Source: Balneolaceae bacterium (GTDB lineage: Bacteria > Bacteroidota > Rhodothermia > Balneolales > Balneolaceae). From it: DNA of 48,845 nucleotides. The stretch spans positions 1 through 48,845 of the forward strand of contig SKRC01000159.1 in assembly GCA_007118695.1 (NCBI GenBank), in the 5' to 3' direction. The notes below the pieces were generated by a model. That model had not been told where the DNA came from and made no database searches. It was given only the letters and a program-made list of their open reading frames with translations. Positions 1 to 8,728 of this stretch are shown here, piece after piece; the stretch's first letter is position 1, and the number at the start of each line of letters is the position of its first letter. The position numbers were made by a program, and so were the translations under genes.

Positions 1-216
1 CACATACCGGCGCTGTCCTTCTGCATATATGGTATCAAATGCCAGGCTCGACTTGCCTGAGCCCGATACCCCGGTAACAACCGTCAGTTTGTTGCGGGGT
101 ATCTCAACGTCGATATTTTTCAGGTTGTGAACACGTGCTCCCTTTACAATTATCGGGCGGTCTTTCACCGGCGCGCCGTTTGTTATTGTCTTGCTTTCAG
201 CGGTTTTGCTGCTCAT
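1..216 (-). CDS. uvrA: UvrA, N-terminal part (gene runs off the window)
   Basis: This is the first 72 codons of excinuclease ABC subunit A, the DNA-damage recognition ATPase of nucleotide excision repair. The translation reads into the typical UvrA opening: [14 protein letters not shown], then the Walker A motif [14 protein letters not shown] and the family-specific Y-A-E-G-Q-R-R-Y. The ATG at 216 is followed by about 20 polar residues before the conserved block, a normal short leader for this family. The gene continues past base 1, so the signature and zinc-finger regions cannot be checked. The identification is secure because the Walker A plus EGQRRY combination is diagnostic for UvrA. Confidence 0.95.
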   Translation of the reverse strand, partial: MSSKTAESKTITNGAPVKDRPIIVKGARVHNLKNIDVEIPRNKLTVVTGVSGSGKSSLAFDTIYAEGQRRYV

Positions 217-494
217 GAAGATCGATTTCTGATGTATTGTGCAAACAGGTTAATATACGAAATGTACCGCTCAGGATGAATGCAGAATTGATATAAAATA
301 TTAAAGTTAGCATCATGAAAAGTACCGGTGCAATGGTGTGTGATTCGTCAGCACCCGATTAACTACATACCGGCTTTGAAGATTTAAAGGTATTGATTCG
401 TGATTCATCAAAACTGGTTTGCATTTGCCCGGTTTTGATGGCCGGTTTGAGTACCCTGCGTCCCATCCGGGATTATCACCCCGGCTTGCTTTCA

Positions 495-590
495 TCAATC
501 AACCTGCTCAAAATACCGGTCTGGGAAATCCATAAATAATATCCCCAGTCCTGCGGGATAAGGATATGACCGCCGGACCGGATGGCCCCA
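495..590 (-). pseudogene. 3' relic of a duplicated CE15 esterase gene
   Basis: About 95 bases here are a near copy of the last part of the intact esterase gene at 690-785, including its stop codon. Translated on the minus strand the relic reads I-R-S-G-G-H-I-L-I-P-Q-D-W-G-Y-Y, then after a one-base shift F-M-D-F-P-D-R-Y-F-E-Q-V-D and stop. The intact gene reads IRSGGHNLTPQDWGYFMDF and ends YFEQVD. Nothing upstream of the match (higher coordinates) continues the gene, so this is the tail of a former tandem copy or a partial duplication. The rest of 217-689 holds no gene that I can support. Confidence 0.85.
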
Positions 591-689
591 TCTGAGTGCC
601 TTACATCCTATCCAGCCCTGGATTCACCCATTCATGATTTATCCACCTTGGATTCCACCATCCGGAATCTTTGTCAGGGTCTGACGTAA

Positions 690-1949
690 TCAATCAACCT
701 GCTCAAAATACTGGTCGGCAAAATCCATAAAATATCCCCAGTCCTGCGGGGTAAGATTATGGCCGCCGGACCGGATGTGATAGCCGCGTGGCATCTCAAT
801 CAAGGGCTCATTGAGAGATGGCATGTCATCTTCATTGATGGGGGAATACTCCCAGAGAGCATAAACCGGTGATGCATGGGCAAGAGAGAGGAATTCCCCA
901 CGGGGATCGGCCCACAAATCTTCATCGGCGCTGGCAACATAGACACCCCGGGGTGCGATCAGGGATATGAGCATATGCTGATCGAATGGCAATTCCTCTT
1001 CCCGATCGTTATAGGCTTCAAAATTACCGGCAAACCAGTGTGTAAAACGGTTAACCGCCCGGACAGTTTCGCCAAAAGTTCGCCTGCTCAGGGCAGCTCC
1101 TCCGCTGCCCGATTCATTGGAGATGACAATGGCAAACCGCTCATCTTCAGCTCCTGCCCAAAGAGAGGCCTTTCCACCTCTTGAGTGGCCCAGCAATGCG
1201 ATGCTACCGGCATCAATACCGGGATCGGTTTCAAAGTAATCCAATGCCCTGCTGGCTCCCCAGCCCCATGCCGCAAGAGCCATCCAGGCATCCGGGGGAC
1301 GCTGACCAATTGCAGTCTCGCCTTCAAAAAGGTGTATGACACCTTCATGATAACGCTCAGTATCGTCGGGTGCCAGATCGTTGTTCTGTATGGCAGCAAT
1401 GCCATAACCACGTTCAATCACCACTTCAGCCGGCCAAAAGCCCGATTTCTCCTGCCTCGACGGATCGGTATTTTCCGGTCCGCGGTTGTTCATCAGAAGG
1501 AATAGCGGAGCCGGTTCATAAACTGCATTCGGAAGGAAAAGGGTTATTTCGAATTCATGCGTGCGGCCTTCATGCCGGCTTTTGACGACAACGCGTTTTA
1601 AGGTTGCGGTCCCATTCATTGCAGAATCATCTTCTTCGATCACATCAAAAGAAAGCTCTTCCGGCAAACCGGGACGACGCCCATACATCTGATCCCGAAA
1701 TTTTTCCAGGGTCATTTCCCTGTACTGAAACCATTCGGCCGGTGTTTCTATCCGTGTTTCATTTGACAGCAACAGTGGATCCGGCAGCTCGTAGTCCGGT
1801 ACAGCGGATTCATCCCAGATGTAGTCGGGGCGATCTTTCTTAAGTTGTTCAACCAGCTCAGGATTAGCTTCCCAGCCGTTCTCCTGCGCCATCAAAGGTG
1901 CGGTTAGCAAGTATAAAAAGGCCAGATATATAAAGTGTATGGATTTCAT
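690..1949 (-). CDS. Glucuronoyl esterase, carbohydrate esterase family 15-like
   Basis: This is a secreted alpha/beta-hydrolase resembling CE15 4-O-methyl-glucuronoyl methylesterases, which cut ester bonds between xylan glucuronic acid and lignin alcohols. I place the start at 1949 (419 residues) because a clean signal peptide, MKSIHFIYLAFLYLLTAPLM then AQ, begins there; an in-frame ATG at 1997 only adds an unlikely hydrophilic leader. The nucleophile elbow G-H-S-R-G-G-K (Ser about 256) has the Arg after Ser typical of CE15. The catalytic Glu is in N-E-S-G-S-G-G (about 279) and the His in S-G-G-H-N-L (about 397). A broken copy of the 3' end lies just downstream. The specific substrate is an inference from the family. 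Confidence 0.85.
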   Translation of the reverse strand: MKSIHFIYLAFLYLLTAPLMAQENGWEANPELVEQLKKDRPDYIWDESAVPDYELPDPLLLSNETRIETPAEWFQYREMTLEKFRDQMYGRRPGLPEELSFDVIEEDDSAMNGTATLKRVVVKSRHEGRTHEFEITLFLPNAVYEPAPLFLLMNNRGPENTDPSRQEKSGFWPAEVVIERGYGIAAIQNNDLAPDDTERYHEGVIHLFEGETAIGQRPPDAWMALAAWGWGASRALDYFETDPGIDAGSIALLGHSRGGKASLWAGAEDERFAIVISNESGSGGAALSRRTFGETVRAVNRFTHWFAGNFEAYNDREEELPFDQHMLISLIAPRGVYVASADEDLWADPRGEFLSLAHASPVYALWEYSPINEDDMPSLNEPLIEMPRGYHIRSGGHNLTPQDWGYFMDFADQYFEQVD

Positions 1950-2043
1950 ATTTCCCGGTTTAACCTCAAATGTGATAGATGTTTGAGCTATTTGCAAGTC
2001 AAAATGTAGTCATTTACCGGGAGACATGTTTAGTAGTAGTCAT

Positions 2044-2112
2044 GAATCCTGAGTCCTGAGTCCTGAGTTTCCACACTGTTAACTGATAACTGTTTACTGT
2101 TAACTGACACAC
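2044..2112. repeat. Heptamer-type tandem repeat between genes
   Basis: Three near-perfect copies of GAGTCCT (2044-2064, first copy GAATCCT) lie between the esterase and the outer membrane protein gene. They are followed by a looser run of ACTGTTA/ACTGATA-like units up to about 2112. Read on the other strand the unit is AGGACTC, close to the AGGAGTA heptamer at 30251-30278. The pattern resembles the short tandemly repeated heptamers known from cyanobacterial genomes. No function can be read from the sequence. Confidence 0.8.
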
Positions 2113-2122
2113 TGTAACACTG

Positions 2123-4987
2123 CTACAGCCCACTGCGATTGCCGGCAAACGACCGGAAGTTGTAGCTGAACGTCATCAAAAAGTACCTTGACAATACATT
2201 GGTCTGATAATCTTCAATGTAATCTTCTGAAAATGAACGGTTGATGTTGTTGTTCTGTGCAAGTATATCGAACAGGTGCAGCCGGAGTTCCGCCGCCCGG
2301 TTTTCCAGGAATTTATAAGCAACGGCCCCATTCCAATAGAGGGTGTTCCGGCTGAAGTCCTCACTCAGCCCCTCATAATGCTGGAAATTCAGATCACTGG
2401 ACAGAACCAGTCCCCGCCAGGGCATCAGATTAAAGCCGCTATTCACCCTGCCGATGTAATAATTGCTGTCGATCAGGGGGTTGATCGAATTTTCAACAAT
2501 GTTATAGTTGGCCCTGTAGGAAAAATTAAAATCTATATTTTCACTGATGTTGCTGCTGATAACCGACCCGGCACTCAGGCCTATATTATCGGCAATATTG
2601 CGATTGTCATCGATATAGGATGGGATTCGGCTGTAGGAGATCCCACCGTTCAAATTCAGGTTGCTTTTGATCAGGTCGACCGGCATGCTGTGAAACAGGA
2701 AACTTCGGATATTCCAGGAGTTTCCGATATTTTCCGGTGTGATCAGCCTGCCCCCCCTGCCAAGCTGAATACCGTCTGCAATGAACATGTCCTGTGGAGC
2801 TGTGAAGGTGCGGCTTCCAAGGTAGTCCATCGTATAATTCATGGAGACGAAAGCCATGGTGGAAGTTCCATTTTCAGGATTGGCTGCCCGGAGACGCACG
2901 CTGAACCGGTGGTCGTATTGCTGACCCAGATCCGGGTTTCCGGCAGTCATTCGAAGCGGATTGCTGTTGTCCACTACATTCTGCAATTGCCTGGCCAAGG
3001 GAGTCCGGGTGTTTGTGTTGTAAGAAAGCCGGATTGAGGAGTTGTTCTCAAAACGGTATTGAAAGGATGCCCCGGGGAGTAAGTTCTGCCAGCTGTTGGT
3101 TGTCTCTACTGCATGCGGAAAGATCTGCTCGCCTGCCAGACCGGTATACTGCCAGCCGAGATTCAGGTCCGCATTGTATCGCTCACCCCGAAACCGGTAG
3201 CTTCCTCGAAGCCGGTGGGTGGACAACTGATTCTCATAACGATTGGACAGGGCCGTCTCCAGAATATCATATCTGCCTGTCGCTTCATCAAAAAGAAAGG
3301 CATCCTGAATGGAACTGTTTCGATTCAATGATGGCTGATAACTCATCATGAGCTGGCTTCTTTCGGTGATCGGTTCGGTGAATGAAAGGTTGGCCGATAT
3401 GGTGTAACCACCGGTAATTGTTTCTGTCTGCTGATTATTTACAATGATGTTCTCATCATCTCCAAAGAACTGGCTTTCGTCAAACTGGAACCGGTCGCCG
3501 GTCCGGTCATTGAGATCCGTTCTCAGGTTGGCGGAAAATGTCCGGCCACTGGTTTCATAACGATGGCGATAGAGAATGGTATTGGAGATATCATAACCGC
3601 TGTTGTTCAACCTGTTCTCACTTTGTATCTGATTCAACAGGTTTGCACCCTGGACAAACGTAAGGCCTTCAAGAAGGCTGTTTCTGTTGTTTTGCTGGTA
3701 ACTCATCCGGGGAGTAATAATCAGCGACCGGCGCTCATCAATCGTATACTCCATTCTCATGTTAAACCGGTGGTTGGCATTTTCGCTGGTATCGTAGGCC
3801 TCTTCATCATAAATCTGATCGGCAGAAATACCGGAGAGATAACGGCGTTCCAGGTTTTGATCGTTTATGTTGTTGGACAGGTTGAAAAAATAACTACCGC
3901 TGACATCCCAGGAGTCGTTCCATTTGTCGATGTAATTGATACCTGTTGAATGTACGGAACTGATGCCGTTTTGATTGCCGACCATAAAGTTGCCGACATT
4001 TCCGCCTCCTCCGCCAGGACCTCCGGAACCGCCCCTTCCTCTGCGAAAGCCGCCGCCACCCCCACCCCGGCCTCCTCCGCTGTTGGCCTGGGCAACCCCC
4101 AGCAGATCTTCATTCGAAAAATTTTGCTGGTTTACATTGTTGCTCATGCCGATGAGGGATATTCTCCGGTCAGTGTCAAAATAGTTGTAATTGCCGCCGG
4201 CCGAATACCGGGTTTCCGTACCCAGCCCGCTCGTTGCTCTTCCGAAATGCCCGTTATTCATACCCCGCCTGGTGACGACATTCAATGTACGCTCCGTATT
4301 TCCGTCGTTGAAACCGGTAAACTGCGCCTGATCACTCAACCGGTCAAAAACTTCAATTTGTTGAATGACATCTGACGGCAAGTTGCGAAGGGTCAATGTC
4401 GCATCATCCCCAAAAAATTCCCTGCCGTCAACCAGCACCCTTCTTACCTCTTCACCCTGGGCCTGCAGCCGGCCGTCTTCAATGGAGAAGCCGGGCATAC
4501 GTGTAACAAGCTGCTCGGCCGTGGCATCCCGGTTGGTTCTGTAGCCGTCGGCATGAAATGCGGTGGTATCTCCCCGCACCTCCACTCTCGGCCTTCTTGC
4601 CGTGATCTGGAATTCATCCAGTTCGAGAGCGACACTGCGAAGTGTAAAATCCAGCCCGTCCAGATTTTGGCCAGGTTCTTCAATCTGTTCCGCAGCCGTT
4701 TGATAACCGATATATGAAACAGCTAGAAGGTAGTTTCCAGGCTGCACGTTTCTTAACATATAGGTACCATCTGCACCGGATGTAGTCCCGCGTACCATGA
4801 CGCTGTCTGGCAAAGCAAGCAAGCGAATGGTTGCACCTGTCAGAGGCTCTTCGGCATTATCATCAACTGTGGTTACAGTTCCGGAGATATGAAACGTATT
4901 CGTTTGGGCAGCAGCACTGTTTCCTGAAACAATCAGAAACAGCATTGTTATTGTTATTACACTGGAAACAGGGAAGCGGACAGTCAT
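2123..4987 (-). CDS. Outer membrane beta-barrel protein with carboxypeptidase-regulatory-like domain
   Basis: A 954-residue outer membrane protein. It begins with a signal peptide (about 1-28, cleavage after S-A-A-A-Q). A carboxypeptidase-regulatory-like beta-sandwich follows (about 31-118, with P-L-T-G-A-T-I and the closing N-Y-L-L-A-V-S-Y-I-G-Y-Q). Next comes a plug-like segment (about 130-240, with LVDGREFFGDDATLTLRNLP) and a long barrel rich in aromatic and polar alternation that ends in Phe-containing strands. This architecture matches the TonB-receptor-related outer membrane beta-barrel family of Bacteroidota. A Gly/Arg-rich stretch (residues about 303-330) looks like an exposed flexible loop. 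The transported substrate is unknown. Proximity to a polysaccharide esterase and deacetylase hints at carbohydrate but is weak evidence. Confidence 0.85.
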   Translation of the reverse strand: MTVRFPVSSVITITMLFLIVSGNSAAAQTNTFHISGTVTTVDDNAEEPLTGATIRLLALPDSVMVRGTTSGADGTYMLRNVQPGNYLLAVSYIGYQTAAEQIEEPGQNLDGLDFTLRSVALELDEFQITARRPRVEVRGDTTAFHADGYRTNRDATAEQLVTRMPGFSIEDGRLQAQGEEVRRVLVDGREFFGDDATLTLRNLPSDVIQQIEVFDRLSDQAQFTGFNDGNTERTLNVVTRRGMNNGHFGRATSGLGTETRYSAGGNYNYFDTDRRISLIGMSNNVNQQNFSNEDLLGVAQANSGGGRGGGGGGFRRGRGGSGGPGGGGGNVGNFMVGNQNGISSVHSTGINYIDKWNDSWDVSGSYFFNLSNNINDQNLERRYLSGISADQIYDEEAYDTSENANHRFNMRMEYTIDERRSLIITPRMSYQQNNRNSLLEGLTFVQGANLLNQIQSENRLNNSGYDISNTILYRHRYETSGRTFSANLRTDLNDRTGDRFQFDESQFFGDDENIIVNNQQTETITGGYTISANLSFTEPITERSQLMMSYQPSLNRNSSIQDAFLFDEATGRYDILETALSNRYENQLSTHRLRGSYRFRGERYNADLNLGWQYTGLAGEQIFPHAVETTNSWQNLLPGASFQYRFENNSSIRLSYNTNTRTPLARQLQNVVDNSNPLRMTAGNPDLGQQYDHRFSVRLRAANPENGTSTMAFVSMNYTMDYLGSRTFTAPQDMFIADGIQLGRGGRLITPENIGNSWNIRSFLFHSMPVDLIKSNLNLNGGISYSRIPSYIDDNRNIADNIGLSAGSVISSNISENIDFNFSYRANYNIVENSINPLIDSNYYIGRVNSGFNLMPWRGLVLSSDLNFQHYEGLSEDFSRNTLYWNGAVAYKFLENRAAELRLHLFDILAQNNNINRSFSEDYIEDYQTNVLSRYFLMTFSYNFRSFAGNRSGL

Positions 4988-5214
4988 TGGTTTAACTTTA
5001 ATATATTGATGGTATCGGTCACTTATCTGCGTGAATAAAGGTTAGCTCACGCATGAAGATGAAAATTAGACGTCAATGTCGCGGGAAAGTTTTATCACCC
5101 CTGATAATTTAACATTCTATTACAAATCTCTTTTCATTGGGCTCGATGCAGGCAGGATCTGCGACGTTCTATGTTTATTTCACCGGGGGCAATAAATTTG
5201 CAGCGAATTACTGG

Positions 5215-5934
5215 CTAATCAGCCGGCAATACGAATTTGTATCCTTTTTCTGTTAATTCTTCCAGAATCAGTTCAAGGGCAGCCAGGCTCACTGCCCGGT
5301 CGTGAAGCAGTATGATATTTCCATTTTTCATGCCCTCAACGGTACGTTTGGCAATTTTCCGAGCGTCAGTTGGAATTGTCTCCTCTTCATCTTCAAACTG
5401 CCAGTCGTAGGAATTGACTGACCAGTTTAAATTTTCCAGTCCGGCTTGATCAATAACGGTTTCAGCTTCCGGTGTCAGATCGCCATAGGGAGCCCGGAAA
5501 AAACGCGGTTTATAATTTTTCACATCATGCAGCCAATCGTTCATTTTCAGAATTTCTTTCTCGGTGGATTCAGGACTTATTTCTCTCAGCCGCTTATGTC
5601 CCCATGTATGATTGCCGACCATGTGCCCACGGTCAAGGATTTCCCGCACTATCCACGGCAGGGCTTCGGCAAGGTATCCGTTGATAAAAAAGAGCGCCTT
5701 GGCATTGTATTCATCAAGCAGATCCAAAAAACCGGGTGTTGTAAAGGCTTTGGGCCCGTCGTCGATGGTCAACATGGCAAGACCTTCAGCAGACCCGTCG
5801 TCCAGGGATCGTATTTGCCAGGTCAGGGAGTCGATGTAAAATTGATCCCCGGAATTTCCCGGATCCGATTCGATGGAAGGCCAATCCTGTGTTAACAGAG
5901 TAAGACTCAAAAATAGAATGGCAATCTTAGTCAT
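5215..5934 (-). CDS. Polysaccharide deacetylase, NodB/CE4 family
   Basis: A 239-residue exported metal-dependent deacetylase. After a short hydrophobic leader (residues 1-15) the NodB motifs appear in order. They are motif 1, L-T-I-D-D-G-P (about 55-61, catalytic Asp58 and metal-binding Asp59); motif 2, N-H-T-W-G-H (metal His109 and His113); motif 3, F-R-A-P-Y-G-D (about 146-152); and the late I-I-L-L-H-D (His211). The family removes N- or O-acetyl groups from chitin, peptidoglycan or exopolysaccharide. The usual TFDDGP is TIDDGP here, a tolerated change. The gene stands 167 bases downstream of the FtsX permeases on the same strand but need not share their transcript. Its substrate cannot be told. 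Confidence 0.9.
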   Translation of the reverse strand: MTKIAILFLSLTLLTQDWPSIESDPGNSGDQFYIDSLTWQIRSLDDGSAEGLAMLTIDDGPKAFTTPGFLDLLDEYNAKALFFINGYLAEALPWIVREILDRGHMVGNHTWGHKRLREISPESTEKEILKMNDWLHDVKNYKPRFFRAPYGDLTPEAETVIDQAGLENLNWSVNSYDWQFEDEEETIPTDARKIAKRTVEGMKNGNIILLHDRAVSLAALELILEELTEKGYKFVLPAD

Positions 5935-6101
5935 AGTCGTTTCTTTCCCGTTTATAAGCCAATTGTGTAATTAGTCCGCATTTTCGCTTCGCGGGAATCG
6001 TTTCACTTACGGGGATTTCCGAATGGGTTGAGATACGGAATATTGGTATTTTTTGCAAAGTGTTGTGTCATTCACCTGATTTGTGTTCTCTTTTTTCCCC
6101 T

Positions 6102-7346
6102 CTACTCGTACCTCAACGACTCCACCGGGTCTACCCTGGAAGCTTTGATGGCCGGGAAAATGCCAGCTATCAAACCAATCAACACCAATATTCCGATAGT
6201 GAGCGAGACAGCCAGATAGGATATTTCAGGCTTACCGAGGAACTGGCCGGGCCCATCTACCATGTTCAGTGCCAGAACACCCTGAACAATGGCCACGGAA
6301 ACGGCAAGCCCGGCAAAGCCTCCAAGAAGAGAGATGAACAGGGATTCAAACATAAACTGAGTGATGATATGCACTTTCCGTGCACCTACAGCCAGTTTAA
6401 TCCCGATTTCGCGTGTTCGTTCTTTTACCACTACAAACATGATATTGGCTACTCCGACTCCGGCAATCAATAGTGTAAAAAATCCCACAGTGAACAGGAA
6501 TATCTCAAGCCCGAAGGCCACATTCTGATTCATCTCTTCCATTTCAATGAAATCCCACATGGGAATTGCCTGTTCGTCGTCCGGATGAAAGGCATATTTG
6601 GACGAGAGAATTGCTGTGATCTGTTCCTTGACTTCCTCCTGCATGGAGGGATCGGTTGGGCGCACCAGGATAGACCCCACATGGCGGTTTCCATAAATGT
6701 TGCGGAAGGTGCTGTAAGGGATAATGGCACGGTTGGCATCCGGCCCGTTGTTCATGGATGTCTGCATCTTCGGTTTCATCGTTCCGATGACGGTAAAAGG
6801 AACATTGTCAAGCATCACTTCCCTGCCAATCGGATCCTGATCGCCAAATAACCGTTCAGTGATTTCATCTCCCAGAAACAGAACCCGGCGCATTTCATCC
6901 ACGTCCCTTTCATTGATAAATCGGCCTCCCTGAGCGGGATACATGGTCCGCATGATTTCAAAATCGGGATTTACCCCTTCCATGAAGGTGTTGGTGGTTA
7001 CATCACCGGCCTGCAGCCGTGTTCCGCCGCGCCCATACTGGGGGCTTACAAATTCGACTCCGGGCACAGCACGTTCTATCAGGGAGACATCGCTTTCATT
7101 AAAACGGATGCTGCGCCCGATTCCGAGGCCTTCATGGCTCATGCTCGTTTGTCCCCCATAGATAATGATGACCTGGTTGCCGGCCCCCAGCATCCCCTCC
7201 ATCATACTTGTGCCCAGGCCCCGGCCGAATGCAAGCAGGAGTACGACCGACAGTGTGCCCCATGCGATAGCAACCAGTGTGAGAAATGAGCGCAGCTTCT
7301 GTTTGCTGAGATCCGTAAAAAATTCACGTATAACTGTCATCCACAT
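6102..7346 (-). CDS. MacB/FtsX-type ABC transporter permease (second of two)
   Basis: A 414-residue inner membrane permease with the MacB topology. One N-terminal helix (about 19-41, S-F-L-T-L-V-A-I-A-W-G-T) is followed by a large periplasmic core (about 45-265) and three C-terminal helices forming the FtsX domain. It ends in the typical G-I-F-P-A-I-K-A-S-R-V-D-P-V-E-S-L-R-Y-E. The motif R-T-R-E-I-G-I-K-L-A-V-G-A-R follows the first of the C-terminal helices, as in the family. It is a paralogue of the upstream permease, from which it is separated by 130 bases. MacB proper carries a fused ATPase; this protein has none, so it needs a separate ATP-binding subunit that is not in this window. Likely role: export or mechanotransmission across the envelope. 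Confidence 0.9.
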   Translation of the reverse strand: MWMTVIREFFTDLSKQKLRSFLTLVAIAWGTLSVVLLLAFGRGLGTSMMEGMLGAGNQVIIIYGGQTSMSHEGLGIGRSIRFNESDVSLIERAVPGVEFVSPQYGRGGTRLQAGDVTTNTFMEGVNPDFEIMRTMYPAQGGRFINERDVDEMRRVLFLGDEITERLFGDQDPIGREVMLDNVPFTVIGTMKPKMQTSMNNGPDANRAIIPYSTFRNIYGNRHVGSILVRPTDPSMQEEVKEQITAILSSKYAFHPDDEQAIPMWDFIEMEEMNQNVAFGLEIFLFTVGFFTLLIAGVGVANIMFVVVKERTREIGIKLAVGARKVHIITQFMFESLFISLLGGFAGLAVSVAIVQGVLALNMVDGPGQFLGKPEISYLAVSLTIGILVLIGLIAGIFPAIKASRVDPVESLRYE

Positions 7347-7476
7347 CCTGTAACCTCAAAATGGTTAGTTCCACTGAGCCGGCTCATTACGTTGAGTGTG
7401 TCTTCTCTTCGAGAAGCATTGATCAATTCCGGCTCAGAAGGAATGTTGATTATAGATATACTTCGATTGCTTTTCA

Positions 7477-8703
7477 TCATCGCATGCACTCCACAATGTC
7501 AAGCCGGGATGCTCTCCAGGCCGGCAGAAGGCCGGCGGCGAAACCCACAAACCCGAGCACAATAAAGGCGATAATACCCACTTCCGGGGCGAAATACGGT
7601 GCACCGACAAAATCCTTGATCGGTATATCCTGCAGGGCTTCAACAAAAACCCAGCCGATTCCGTAACCGGCAGCCGCTCCCATGCCGATAATCAGAAAGG
7701 TTTCCAGGAAAAACTGACCCATTATTTGATGTCGTTTTGCTCCGACCGAGCGGCGGATGCCGATTTCTTTCATTCTCTCCTGTACGACCACGAACATGAT
7801 ATTGGCCACACCAATGCCTCCCACAGCCAATGTGAAAAACCCGATCAGGGCAAGAAATCCGTTTATGCCGTAAAACAGGATATAGATGAAGGACCAGAAC
7901 TCGTTGGTATCCCAAATGACGATCGCATCCCTGTCGGATGGGTCAAACCGGTGTTTTCGTGCCAAAACCTGGTACACCTGGTCGCGGATGCTTTCGGCGA
8001 GATCGGGATGGGCCGGTGTGTAGAGAATGTTTCTGATGTAATCTGTGCCCATCATGGCCGAAAAGGTTGTTGCCGGAATAAACGCCCGGTCCCTGTCCTG
8101 CTGGGAGTAAGAGGAGTTCTGAATTTTCTCCTGCATGACTCCGATTACGGTAAAAGGTGTATGACGAACAAGTACCTGTTTGCCCACCGGATCTTCCTCA
8201 CCGAACAGGTTTTCAGCCAGACGGTTGCCAAGGAAAATCACCCTTCTCCTCTCTTCCAGGTCTTTATCATTCAGCCAGCGTCCGCCCTCCTTTTCAAAGA
8301 TGTTCCTGATGTCGCTGTACACCGGGTAGATGCCTCCGACCATCGAGTTCCGCCTCTTGTCTCCATATGAAACCTGCAGGCTTTCTGTATACTCAGGGGT
8401 TACGGTTTTGATATCTGCAATCTGATCTTCAAGAAGCCAGGCATCGCTTTCACGAAAACGGATCTGCCGCCCGATACCGTACCCGTCATAAGCAATTGTG
8501 GTTCGTCCCTGGTACAAAATAGCGATTTCATCCCCCATTCCACGCATATTGAGCACGGTCTGATCCCTGAAACCTGTTCCGAATGCAAGAAGCAGGATCA
8601 ATGTAGCGGTTCCCCACATGATACCAAAAATCGTAAGGAAACTACGCAGACGCTGCTGGTTCAGGTTTCGGAATAATTCTGTTATGAGACTGAAGATCGG
8701 CAT
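7477..8703 (-). CDS. MacB/FtsX-type ABC transporter permease (first of two)
   Basis: A 408-residue permease with the same plan as its downstream paralogue. There is an N-terminal helix after R-L-R-S-F-L-T-I-F-G-I-M-W-G-T (about 18-32), then a periplasmic domain with G-R-Q-I-R-F-R-E-S-D and R-V-I-F-L-G-N-R-L-A-E-N-L-F-G-E. The FtsX domain contains V-G-G-I-G-V-A-N-I-M-F-V-V-V and ends at L-P-A-W-R-A-S-R-L-D-I-V-E-C. It follows the adaptor gene by 25 bases, so the two are almost certainly co-transcribed. Two different permeases suggest a heterodimeric transporter. No ABC ATPase domain is present in it or in neighbouring genes. Confidence 0.9.
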   Translation of the reverse strand: MPIFSLITELFRNLNQQRLRSFLTIFGIMWGTATLILLLAFGTGFRDQTVLNMRGMGDEIAILYQGRTTIAYDGYGIGRQIRFRESDAWLLEDQIADIKTVTPEYTESLQVSYGDKRRNSMVGGIYPVYSDIRNIFEKEGGRWLNDKDLEERRRVIFLGNRLAENLFGEEDPVGKQVLVRHTPFTVIGVMQEKIQNSSYSQQDRDRAFIPATTFSAMMGTDYIRNILYTPAHPDLAESIRDQVYQVLARKHRFDPSDRDAIVIWDTNEFWSFIYILFYGINGFLALIGFFTLAVGGIGVANIMFVVVQERMKEIGIRRSVGAKRHQIMGQFFLETFLIIGMGAAAGYGIGWVFVEALQDIPIKDFVGAPYFAPEVGIIAFIVLGFVGFAAGLLPAWRASRLDIVECMR

Positions 8704-8728
8704 GGTGCAGTGTGGTTGAATGGAGTGA

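Noticed and set aside
2276-3037. A 253-codon plus-strand open frame opposite the outer membrane protein gene
   Set aside because: It is an antisense shadow; the minus-strand protein has clear signal, plug and barrel features.
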